Notes under the pieces: generated by a model | Database searches by the model: none | What the model was told of the DNA's origin: nothing | The model's input: the letters and a program-made list of their open reading frames with translations, nothing else | DNA from: Parastagonospora avenae f. sp. tritici 18332-5 | Lineage: Eukaryota > Ascomycota > Dothideomycetes > Pleosporales > Phaeosphaeriaceae | DNA length: 64,000 bases | NCBI GenBank assembly: GCA_022559985.1 | Contig: JAFJTR010000022.1 | Coordinates: forward strand, 248,001-312,000 | Reading direction: 5' to 3' | Translations under genes and position numbers: made by a program | In this document: one piece after another, positions 20,022-29,652 of the stretch | Position numbering within the stretch: position 1 is the first letter of the stretch | Layout of the letters: each line of letters starts with the position of its first letter

Positions 20022-21542
20022 TTATCGCCAGACAACGAACACCTGCGGGAGGCCTTTTAGTGAGCTACACACCCCATCAAGCTCAGAAACATTGATTTCC
20101 TTCATATTATAATCCGTGTATCCAAGCAGTACAGCTTTGCCATCCTCGTATGGTGACCAGCCGGGGCTGCGGAGCCCATGCTCAGGATCCTTAGCAAAGT
20201 CGAGCCAAAGATTCTGTAATGTTCTACCAACCGCTTTCTCCTCTGCCGTAGATGGTCCATGGTATTCAGCGTCAGTACCGAAGATCAAAGGCAATTCCGC
20301 GGTATGATAAGCTCCTGGATACCCAGCCGGCGATATGTTAGGGAAGTTGCCGTCATACCTATACCTGTAAGTTCTACGAGAACTACTTTGTCGAATTTGA
20401 GATGCATGTGCTGCAGTGCAGAGAGTTGTAACGTTCGTGATAATGTCAGATTCTGTTTGGGTGAAATTCAGTCCCAAAGGCTGAGGAATGCCTATGTTGT
20501 ATTCGTGCTGATTTGTTCCGATAATCGCAGGGATGGACGAGACAGCTGCTTCCTCATACAGTCTAGAATAGTCCGAAAAGACAATGCGCTCATCGACCAC
20601 AGGCAGGAATTTGAGGCTGATATCTCCTTTCAAAACGGAAGCAATGTCTTGCCACGATACGTTCCTCAGACAATCGACTTGCGAGGGCGCAAGCCCACAG
20701 CCAAGTGCAACAGCAACAGCAGTGAAGTTACTTTGAGCGGAATCCGCACTTTGTCTTACTTCTGTCGGATAAAAGGCAGTTGCGGAATCAAGGATCATTC
20801 CGCTGACAATGGGGTCCGGAGCGTAGGCAAAGTTGATGTAGTCGACAGCTATCGCTCCTGAACTTTGGCCCCAAGCAACAATCTTTGACGGATCACCACC
20901 GAAAGCTGCGATATTGTCTCGAACCCACTCAAGAGAGAGGCGCTGGTCGAGTAGGCCAAGATTTTGCTCCTTCAGTCCAGGAGCGTTCGGAAAACCAAAG
21001 ACGTTTGCCCGAACGTTGACACTAACGACGATATGCTCCTTTGTGCGCTGAATCCAAGATTGGGGATTGTAGTACAGAGACTTCGTTCCTCCTTGAGTAA
21101 ATCCTGAGCCGTAATACCAGACGATAAGTGGCAAGTCTGTCCGTGAACTTTGCGGTGTCCAGACATTCAAGGTGAGGCAATCCTCGCTAAAGTCCTGTGG
21201 AGGAAAGTATTCAGTCTGGTTGCCATGACTCGGTGAGTATACGCTCGCTTTGGTAAGGTCATCTGGTGGATTTTGAGGGCAGCCTGGCCCAGCATTGTTC
21301 GCATTGAAGAGCGCACTTGATTGTATCCTCGTGGGTGGAAGCCATCTTCTAGGTCCAGAGGGAGCTTCGGCGAAAGGTACACCCAGGAACTGGCGCACGT
21401 TCGGGGCCGTAGCGTCGATAAATCCTTCCAGCACGCCGCTATCGGTCTTCACGCGAAGTTGATGTTCTGGGTAGGCAAGAGGGAAGCAGTAGCTTAAGGA
21501 CGGAACGGTCGCGATGCCCACAAGTAGGGTAGAAAGATACAT
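20022..21542 (-). CDS. Secreted type-B carboxylesterase/lipase
   Basis: The ATG at 21540-21542 gives 506 aa with a signal peptide (MYLSTLLVGIATVPSLSYC). The alpha/beta hydrolase features of the cholinesterase family are in order: FLGVPFAEAP, the SEDCLTLNVW motif, the oxyanion-hole region WYYGSGFTQG, the nucleophile elbow GQSSGA (usual form GESAGG), GTNQHEY around the acidic residue, and GAYHTAELPLIFG with the catalytic histidine. Many N-x-S/T sites fit secretion. The Glu-to-Gln change next to the serine is uncommon but leaves the nucleophile in place. The substrate cannot be predicted. It is divergent from the broken Zn2Cys6 regulator, which could once have controlled it (inference). Confidence 0.88.
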   Translation of the reverse strand: MYLSTLLVGIATVPSLSYCFPLAYPEHQLRVKTDSGVLEGFIDATAPNVRQFLGVPFAEAPSGPRRWLPPTRIQSSALFNANNAGPGCPQNPPDDLTKASVYSPSHGNQTEYFPPQDFSEDCLTLNVWTPQSSRTDLPLIVWYYGSGFTQGGTKSLYYNPQSWIQRTKEHIVVSVNVRANVFGFPNAPGLKEQNLGLLDQRLSLEWVRDNIAAFGGDPSKIVAWGQSSGAIAVDYINFAYAPDPIVSGMILDSATAFYPTEVRQSADSAQSNFTAVAVALGCGLAPSQVDCLRNVSWQDIASVLKGDISLKFLPVVDERIVFSDYSRLYEEAAVSSIPAIIGTNQHEYNIGIPQPLGLNFTQTESDIITNVTTLCTAAHASQIRQSSSRRTYRYRYDGNFPNISPAGYPGAYHTAELPLIFGTDAEYHGPSTAEEKAVGRTLQNLWLDFAKDPEHGLRSPGWSPYEDGKAVLLGYTDYNMKEINVSELDGVCSSLKGLPQVFVVWR

Positions 21543-22166
21543 GGTAGCAATAGTACCATATGAGGCCAAAAGACGAAGCTGACTTACTCCAAGAGAATGG
21601 GAACGTATGGAAAAAAGATGGAATTATATACTACTCTGATTCCAGTCGATGCTGGCAGTCTGATTGTACACCTGGGCGGCCTTCGGTGACATGACGTCTG
21701 GCGTTTTCGGTCCAGTACCACGTATCTCACTACATGACGACAAGGTACACTATGGAGACTATCATGTCCAAAAACAAGGTGTTCTCCCGAGGAGATTTTG
21801 TGTTCACGCACGCACTATGCATAATACGGCCAGGGTTTATGCTAAAACCTGAGCCAAATACGAAGTTAAGATGCTGGGTTTGCGCTAGGCCATATTGGGG
21901 GCGCTTCGCGACAGAGTTTAAGGCTGCCTAAGTCCCCGATACCTCTCCTGCACGTGCCTGTAATGGGCTATCATCCCGAGGTTGTTGAGCGTAAGAATGG
22001 TGTTTTGTAAGTTATTACTCAACGTTGCCTGGCTTGTGATTGCCACTACTTCTGTGACAGCCAAATCTTGCAGACGCCTCACTCCATCCCCTGCACATTT
22101 TCCTTGAGCAGCCTTCTTCGCGAGATTGAGGTGCCGACCGAGCCTGACATCGGATTTCATCACGGC
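21543..22166. other. Divergent intergenic region
   Basis: About 620 bp between the esterase start and the first exon of the broken regulator. The small frames present lack any domain or codon signature. Confidence 0.5.
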
Positions 22167-24424
22167 ATGGTGGGGAATAACAAAGGTCGATCAAAAGGTT
22201 GCAAGACGTGTCTGAGACGCCACGTGAAGTGTGGTAAGTCTGATGATCGATCAATAGTTGGATATGTCGTAGTCGCTGTAATAACCCAGGATGTTGGTAG
22301 GGCTTCGCACTAGTGCTGAAAGGAAATAACGATAACTAGGAATGCATTCTGTTCAGTGATTGTTGTTGACTTTACTGAGGAGGAGAACTACAGAAGAGAT
22401 AGGCTCAGGGGTTCTGGTCTGAGCACTGCTCGGACGCCGCGATCAGCGCGTCTGACCGCGTGACCGAGATCAGTGCGCCTGATTGCGTAGTTGAGATATT
22501 GACGATACTCATGATCCGACACAGGATGAATCCAACTGCCTACATTCTATATCCGAAAGAAGCGCACTAGTACGTACGCCGTTATTCAGACCAGACTCGA
22601 CCAATCTGTTTGCGATGCTCCAAAGGCAAATTTGAATGTCTAGGTTATCGGGAAACCCTCTTCATCGATGGTCGGGAGCAAGTGCTACGACGACTAGACT
22701 CTACACAAAACCCATACTTGCAAAAGACCACCTCGAGTAGTCTGGGACACGCTCAGGGTCATCAGATATCCTTGCATTTCTGAAGCAAAGATGAGATCGA
22801 TAAGGCTTGTGTGTCTCAACTCCAGTTCCCACTTTCATCTTCTCCTATGCGAGAAACCCAATTCATTTCTTATCTTGTCGCAAACGATGAGGGACCAATG
22901 AAAGTATTCTTCCGCGACCTGCTAGTGACGAACTATCAAGGGCCTCTGCAGAAATCTGTCAAGGAACAGTGCTCACTAGCTTTTGCCACAACTTTTTTCG
23001 GGGTTGGGCACGCACAGGGTTCTCTCATTGATGAAGGTCGGCGGCTATATTTGCGGGCACTAGGCGCAGTGAACTCAATACTACGTGACGCCACCCGTAA
23101 CAGGAGTATAGAGGCGCTTGGCTCTGTCGTTACACTGTGTCTATATGAAGTAAGAACCTCAGACGAGAATTTGTGGTTCTACCACTGACCGCTCGTTACC
23201 TAGGCGATCACACCAACACGAAGCAACGAACACACATGGATGCATCATATGAACGGCCTTGAACAGCTTTTCTAGATGCAAGGACCCATATCAGTGAAGA
23301 GCAACCCGAGTTCCAGCGCACTACTTGATGTTACATGACCAACGATGATCGTCGCAGCTCTATACGCTCGCCGTCCATCATTGATGTCACGACCAGAGTG
23401 GAGCGCTGTTACCATGCGAAATCCAAATGACGAAGAGCATAGTCATCCTATGTCAGGTCTTGACTATCTCATGGACGCTCTAGCGTATATCTCCGTGCTG
23501 TACCACATGCGGGACCAGTTTGTAGCAGGCCAAGATACAACAGATTCTAGCGGCGCGAACGACCACGCTGGGCCTATTGAAGCTCTTCTTAATCGCGCAT
23601 TGAGCGCTCGAGAGGGCATATTTACTTAAAGGAACCAGTGGAAATCCGCCCATCCGGATTCGGAACTCCTCACGATTCCTTGCGGTGCCGTTCCAACAAC
23701 ACAGCCACACCCTTGCTCAGTCGTCACGCACTTCTGCTCGCTTGATGCGGCGAACGCGTCTACCTTCTACAACGCTGTTTTGATCATGATCAATCAGTTC
23801 ATTGTCTCCGCACATGCACTACTATCAGCGCGCGATGCTCAGATTATTGCACTGATATCAGCATCTGAGCAGATTTCTGTTGCCGTGACGGATATGCTGA
23901 TGAGTATTGACTACCATCTCCCATTCACTGATCACACTGTTGCGTCTGCGTCGGGTACATCAGGGCCTCGTAACGTTTATCTGCTCTTACCGCTGCGCGC
24001 TGCGCGTTGCGCACAGAGCTCTGTTCAATCAGAGTCTCCGGATGATGTCTCTCGACGGCTGTGGCTCGAAGATGTCATGTCAATCATTCGAAGCAGAGCT
24101 ATGCCGTGGATGTCGAATGACCAGATCTTCGGTGCGAGTTAGTCCGGATTTGGCAAAGTAGCCTTTGGAATGTATAATCGCATTAAGCGACTGATCACGC
24201 AGCGAATATCTGATACCTATCCATACATGCTACGTGGTATTTGGCCTGTTGATCGGCGTTCTTCAGGTATTGCTCCGCGCATGCCGTCCAAATCCTCCCT
24301 TTCAAGTGCACATCTGTGCTTCTTCGTGATGAACTTCAACACATTGGTCGAAGCTGTATTGAAGAGACCGGGTGGTGGAGCGACTCTTCCTGAGACCGAC
24401 AGACGCCGCGGTCGTTATCGATAA
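22167..24424 (+). pseudogene. Zn2Cys6 fungal transcription factor, disrupted by five in-frame stops
   Basis: Exon 1 (22167-22233) encodes the first half of a Zn2Cys6 cluster, CKTCLRRHVKC. After a 356-bp intron, unusually long for this window, the second half PICLRCSKGKFEC resumes at 22590. From there one frame runs to 24424 with a further good intron near 23152-23204. Typical middle-homology segments are present: YLVANDEGPMKVFFRDLL, WMHHMNGLEQLF, TMIVAALYARRPS, NAVLIMINQFI and GFGKVAFGMYNR. In that single frame stops occur at 22781 (TGA), 23273 (TAG), 23336 (TGA), 23627 (TAA) and 24140 (TAG). No frameshift is needed between them. All five stops can be explained by C-to-T changes of CGA, CAG or CAA codons. 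The repaired protein is not written out; the gene as it stands cannot make a full-length factor. Confidence 0.8.
22441..22494. repeat. 27-bp tandem duplication differing mainly by transitions
   Basis: Copies 22441-22467 and 22468-22494 both begin GATCAG and have equal length. They differ at several places, mostly C in the first copy against T in the second. It lies inside the long first intron of the broken regulator. Confidence 0.6.
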
Positions 24425-24477
24425 GGGTACCACATTCACTCCCCACAACCAGAGCTCCATCCCCAAACAACGCCAAT

Positions 24478-25916
24478 ATGATTCAAGCCGCAAAAATCCT
24501 CGAGCAGAGGAGCCATTTGGTCCCGGGTATGATTCGTAGTTCCTGTAGCACTGCGCATTTTGCTAACGTTGAACAGGCAAACTCCGCATCACGGAGCACT
24601 TCTTCCAGGTGCCACGTGACTACTCCAACCCAGCATCCGGAACTATACAGCTGTTCGCCAGGTCAGCACTGAAAGCGGAAAAGCCAGCAGACTATCCGTC
24701 AGAGTCGTCAAAGGACCCCAAGAAGACCCAGCTCCCATGGCTCGTGTACCTGCAAGGCGGCCCAGGTTTCGAATGTCGCAGTCCCCAGAATGTCTCATGG
24801 GTTCCTACTATTCTCGACAAAGGCTATCGGGTCTTGCTCTTGGATCAACGTGGTACTGGTCTATCGACTGCTATCTCGCAATCGAGTCTGCAGCTGCGTG
24901 GTGACGAAAGGGTGCAAGCAGAATATATGAAGTCCTTCCGTGCCGACAGCATCATCAAGGATTGCGAAGCTATTCGTCAAGCCCTGACCGCTGATTACCC
25001 CGAGGAAAAGAAGAAGTGGTCAATTATGGGTCAATCTTTCGGCGGATTTTGCTGTTCTACATATCTGTCCTTCTATCCTGAAGGTGTCAAGGAAGCCTTC
25101 GTGTTCGGCGGTCTACCGCCACTGCGCAACAACGCCGACGAAGTGTATGAGAGGCTGTATGAGCGTGTGAAGCAGCGTAACAAATCTTATTACGAGAAAT
25201 ACCCGGAAGATGTAGCCCGTGTTCACCGCATTATCAAATTGCTCTCGCGCTTTGGCGACAACACAGTCCGGGTTCAAGGCGGCGAAGGATCGCTATCCGC
25301 ACGACGATTCATGCAGCTTGGTATCTACTTCGGCAAACACGGAGGTATCGATGAGGTGCACCAGATGGTTCTACGTGCTGATACAGACTTGACTCAATTC
25401 GGACACCTGACCAGGCCGACTGTGCTTGCACTCGAGATGGCGCAGTCGTGGGACACGAATGTCATCTATGCTTTGCTCCATGAGCCGCTGTACTGCCAGG
25501 GCGAAGCGGCCAACTGGAGTGCTGAGCGTCTGTTGGAGAAATATCCGGAATTCTCGCTCAAGAATGTTGAGAGCGACAAACCGGTGTACTTCACCGGTGA
25601 GATGATCTATCCTTTCATGTTCGACGATTACCCGGAGCTCAAAAAACTCAAGACTGTGGGACAATTGCTTGCCGAAGAGAAGGAATGGCCGAAATTATAC
25701 GACTTGGAGCAGCTGAAGAAGAATAAAGTGCCCATGTACGCTGCTGCGTACGTGGATGACATGTACGTGGACTTTGACCTAAGCATGGAGACGGCGAAGA
25801 CTATCAGGGGTTGCAAACCGTTCGTCACGAACAGTATGTACCACAATGCTATTGGGGCGAAGACGGACGAAGTGCTCAAGGAGCTCTTTGCTCGGAGAGA
25901 TGATGTCATTGACTAG
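24478..25916 (+). CDS. Prolyl aminopeptidase-like alpha/beta hydrolase (peptidase S33)
   Basis: Exons 24478-24526 and 24577-25916 (50-bp intron) give 462 aa. Family marks are VPRDYSNP near the N-terminus, the oxyanion-loop motif LQGGPGFECRSP, LLDQRGTGLST, the nucleophile elbow GQSFGG, and a C-terminal MYHNAIG with the likely catalytic histidine. PVYFTGEMIYPFMFDDYPEL fits the cap-to-core return of this group. Such enzymes remove N-terminal proline from peptides, usually in the cytosol; there is no signal peptide. It ends 14 bp from the convergent monooxygenase, so the 3' ends of the two transcripts must overlap. Confidence 0.88.
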
Positions 25917-25930
25917 CGGGGAGAATACAA

Positions 25931-27238
25931 TTATATCTTCACGTTCTTCATGATCTCTTTCGCCTCGCGCAGCTGCGCTTCGAGATCAATGTTCCAGATC
26001 CACTGCATTCTGGTCATATAAGCCTCTTCAATCTTGTCCAGATCATCTCCGTGACCTTCAAGCTCAAATTCATACATCAGGCCCCCTTCCTTACTTGTTA
26101 AGACGTTCTTCTGTGTCCGTCCTCTCCGTACCTGGTCGAACGCATGGAAGGCCCGCAGCACGTCCTCAATGCTCTTGGCCTCTTTGATCAAACTTGCCAT
26201 GATGAACGAGTCTTCTATGCACATGCCAGCGCCAGCGCCCTGGTGAGGTGTAGTTGCATGAGCTGCATCGCCAAGCAGACAAACACGTCCCTTGGTATAC
26301 GTTTCGCACGGTGGGTGCATGAAGAGTGCCCAGATGTCTGGCTTCTGCATTGCCCTGACAATTCTTTGAACATGCTCACCCCAGCCTTCGAAGTCGGCTT
26401 CCATCTCTTCTTTCGAAGTGCTAACGACCCACTTGTCATTGTCCCAAGTTTCGCGGGAGCTGAAAGCGACCACGTTCATCGTCTTTCCGTTCTGAACAGG
26501 AAACGTCAGTAGGTGGCCATGATACCCCAAGAACATTTGACTGTTCGTTGCGACCTCTTCACCAAGCATCTCTATGGCTTGATCCATCGGTATCAGGCCT
26601 CGATACGCATACTTCCCGGAGAAGAAAGCATCTTTAGCGGGGTGGTCCTTGCCCACCAACCATGTTCTCGCTTTTGACTTGATACCGTCGCATCCGATCA
26701 CTGCATTGTGTTGCGCTTTTGACCCGTCGGCGAAATGTATAACCATATCTCCAGACTCGTCTTCGGCGTCCGCCAGGTCCACCATCCTCTTGTCAAATTT
26801 TGCAACACCTTCGGGAACGCCTTTGACCATCTCGTCGAGGAATTGAGCCCGGTATATCCCTCCTCGACCACCACCGCCCGACAGTGGTACGTCGAACAGG
26901 GCGTCTCCAACCTTCTTTCCTGGTCTTACGAAGCCATCCTTATCGGCTCTACGTTCGTCGCCAACGCGTATCGTGAACCAGGCGTCGTGCTTGCTCTTGT
27001 TGCCGGTCTTGCACTTCAGGAAGGCTTCGAGGATTTTGGGCGACATGCCCTCCATCGCACGGCCAGCATTAGGACCCAATGCTACACCGGCACCAATCTC
27101 GCCAAAGTGTGGTGCTGCTTCGTATATCGTGAGATCGACTCCATACTCAAGCAGAGTGATGGCGAGAGTGAGACCGGATATGCCACCGCCCACTATCGCG
27201 AGGTTGAAAGGCTTCTTTTGGGTGTCGGTCGAGGACAT
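25931..27238 (-). CDS. FAD-dependent monooxygenase, salicylate-hydroxylase-like
   Basis: The ATG at 27236-27238 starts a 435-aa protein (MSSTDTQKK) without introns. The N-terminal FAD-binding Rossmann motif is IVGGGISGLTLAITL, then YEAAPHFGEIGAGVALGPNA; the second FAD motif is LLGDAAHATTPHQGAGAGM. The DG-type motif is VIGCDGIKSKAR. This is the group A aromatic hydroxylase family, using NAD(P)H and oxygen; salicylate is only one possible substrate. The open frame continues upstream to 27427, but the segment holds a good GTAAGT donor, an AACTGAC branch point and a TAG acceptor out of frame, so it is more likely a 5' leader with an intron. Confidence 0.88.
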   Translation of the reverse strand: MSSTDTQKKPFNLAIVGGGISGLTLAITLLEYGVDLTIYEAAPHFGEIGAGVALGPNAGRAMEGMSPKILEAFLKCKTGNKSKHDAWFTIRVGDERRADKDGFVRPGKKVGDALFDVPLSGGGGRGGIYRAQFLDEMVKGVPEGVAKFDKRMVDLADAEDESGDMVIHFADGSKAQHNAVIGCDGIKSKARTWLVGKDHPAKDAFFSGKYAYRGLIPMDQAIEMLGEEVATNSQMFLGYHGHLLTFPVQNGKTMNVVAFSSRETWDNDKWVVSTSKEEMEADFEGWGEHVQRIVRAMQKPDIWALFMHPPCETYTKGRVCLLGDAAHATTPHQGAGAGMCIEDSFIMASLIKEAKSIEDVLRAFHAFDQVRRGRTQKNVLTSKEGGLMYEFELEGHGDDLDKIEEAYMTRMQWIWNIDLEAQLREAKEIMKNVKI

Positions 27239-27934
27239 GATTGCAGAGGCGTGAGAAGTTCTAATTGATCTAGACGACCATGTCAGTTCTACATAAGTCT
27301 CTATATCTTCAGAAAAACCAGTTTCAGGACGCGCAATGCTTATCATACTTACCACTCTCTTCTGCCGAAATGCTGCATCCGATGACGCATGAGACGACTG
27401 CTCGGGCTCGAACAGGGCGGGCAGCATCCACTACAAGGGCGCCTATTAGCTAGACCACCACACGGTGCACTAGCCGATGCCAGTCATTTTTATTTGCATC
27501 CAGCATCCCAGAGGGTGGACGAGATGTGGGGTGGACATGTGGGGTAACGAGTGCTCGGGATTACTTTCGGATTTGCACTTTCACGGATTGCCCAACTAAG
27601 CGGGAATAACCGAACAAGCCGGGGTATTTCCTATGACCTCAACCACAAAATCGACTTATTATGGTTTCGCCGCTGGGCTCTCTAGGCTGCGGGATACACA
27701 GTTGCCATCAACTCATTCAGTGAGAAATTGCAGGTAGGTAGAAATGCTAGCAGATCATTTTGCAACCAGTAAAAGTCAAGATGAACCGTAAACATCAGCA
27801 TGAGCGCATCGCTACCGTTTCATGTACATTTCTGGAACGAACCACAAGAATAGTTCGGAACTTGGACCCGTCCACACATGGCTGACAAAGTCTAAGATCG
27901 CGATCCCTTGCCGATCACCTATATTCCTGATAGG
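27239..27934. other. Divergent promoter region
   Basis: About 700 bp between the monooxygenase and the pyroglutamyl peptidase. It includes the likely 5'-leader intron of the monooxygenase (about 27255-27350). No further gene is supported. Confidence 0.5.
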
Positions 27935-28834
27935 ATGCCTGCCTCATATGCGGCGAGACAACCTCCGGCAGAAAAGGGCGAGAAGCCAGTCACTGTTCTG
28001 GTGACTGGATTTGGTGTAAGTCGCACAGACTGCAACATGTCCAAAATGTTCCAAGATACTTTGCCATAAGCTAACCCAGCCAAGCCCTTTCTGTCATCTT
28101 TCCCAAGGAACTCATCATGGGAAATCGCATCGTCACTTCCTGCACTGATTCCGACATCACCGAACAACCTAACACCAATTCACATACACGTACACCATGA
28201 AGCTATTCGCGTCGCCTACAAACCTGTCATGGAGCTCGTGCCAAAACTCCTGCCACCTGCCAATCCAATGTACCCGGTCCCTGAAATCATCCTTCACATC
28301 GGTCTAGCTGCAGGTCGCAAGTTCTTCACCCTCGAGCAAGGCGCCCACGGACGAGGATTCGACAAGATCCCCGACGTTGACGGCGAGCGGTTCCCAGACT
28401 CATCCGCAGAATCACAATTCCCATCTGCAAAGTATCCCAGTGTGCTCAAGACGTCGTTCGACACCTCCGACGTGCTAGCGCGCTGGAAAGCGAATCTCGG
28501 CTACACATCCGTCGAAGGAAACGCAGACGACGATGACGCGCCGGATGTACGACTTAGTCCAGATGCTGGGAACTTCTTGTGTGGGTTTATTTACTACAAC
28601 TCGTTGGCGCACTACTTTTCGATCTCGAAAGAGGATAGACCGGTGGCGTTCATGCATGTGCCGGATCTCAGCCATAGTGAAGACAAGCTGCTAGAGGGGA
28701 GGCAAGTGGCAATTGCGCTCATTAAGGCGTTGGTGGAGAGCAAGCGCAAGAACGGAACTGTGGATAAGCGGACAGATACTGAGGAGGCGCCCGCGAGACA
28801 GACTGATGATGCTACAGAGAACAATTGCGTTTAA
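27935..28834 (+). CDS. Pyroglutamyl peptidase I (peptidase C15)
   Basis: Exons 27935-28015 and 28085-28834 give 276 aa. With acceptor CCAAG at 28080-28084 the junction restores the family start VTGFGPFLSSFPRNSSW; using the earlier CAG would give a poorer fit. The catalytic triad regions are visible: HIGLAAGRKFFTLEQGA (Glu), SPDAGNFLCGFIYYNSL (Cys) and FMHVPDL (His). These cytosolic enzymes remove N-terminal pyroglutamate. The acidic, charged C-terminal ~40 residues and the NADDDDAPDV insert lengthen it relative to bacterial members of about 215 aa. Confidence 0.87.
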
Positions 28835-29652
28835 GCGCCGTAACATGCAATCTGAGAACTTACTTGAATCAGCCTAGAATCTCCAGGTATTTAATGGGCG
28901 TCTGACACACCTGTAGCATTAGAGGTCACCAAGAGCCGCAGCATGTCTTACATCCTGTGTCTGAGTTCCAAGGGCTGTGTTATCACCGTGCAATTGAACA
29001 ACGGTTGTATATCCTCACGGGCGTTTCGATAGTCTACAATGTGCTTATCCGTTACTGAACCCACTCAGGCCCTCATATAACATGCTAGCTATTCTGCAAT
29101 ACTAATCTGACTTTAGTTAAAGCGCGCACGGATGAGTGGAGAACAATTGCGTACCTGGGTGGCATGGCAGATAATCAACAGGAGTAAACTCCTACATCGT
29201 ACTCCTTGCTGGTCATTGTGAGAAAAGCCTCGGGCACTTCATCGGGGCTTTCTGTATTTTCTGTTTAACGGCTATAAGCTTGTTGCTCGAGCTTTTGATT
29301 GTGCTGCCACTCACAAAGGAAATTAGGGGAATATCGTTCGTGACCATCTAATTTATTGAATGATAAGTTATGTGTTGACGGCCCAAAGGTATAACCATTT
29401 AACCGTGGAAAGCCTTGAACGTAGCCACGCTACAGGCTGTCGGACTCGAAGAGCACTAAAACCGGGTCACCGCGTAATAAGAAAACCGCCAGTTCCGTGG
29501 CGGCTTTGATAGCTGGATGCTCCAAATTCGAACCTTTGAGAGAACATGAGATGAGATGGCCATTGACATTTATATTGTTGCGTTGGTGGTAGTCCTGCAG
29601 CGGCTGGTGCGTCCTTCCCTGGTAGAAATTAATATGTAGGGTTCTGGTATCC
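28835..29652. other. Intergenic region between convergent genes
   Basis: 818 bp with no open frame of coding character. I see no repeat, tRNA or transposon remnant that I can support. Confidence 0.5.

Noticed and set aside
26973..27268. Plus-strand frames opposite the monooxygenase 5' end
   Set aside because: Shadows of the FAD-binding exon.
27239..27427. 63-residue N-terminal extension of the monooxygenase
   Set aside because: The segment contains a full intron signature out of frame, and the FAD motif normally lies close to the N-terminus.
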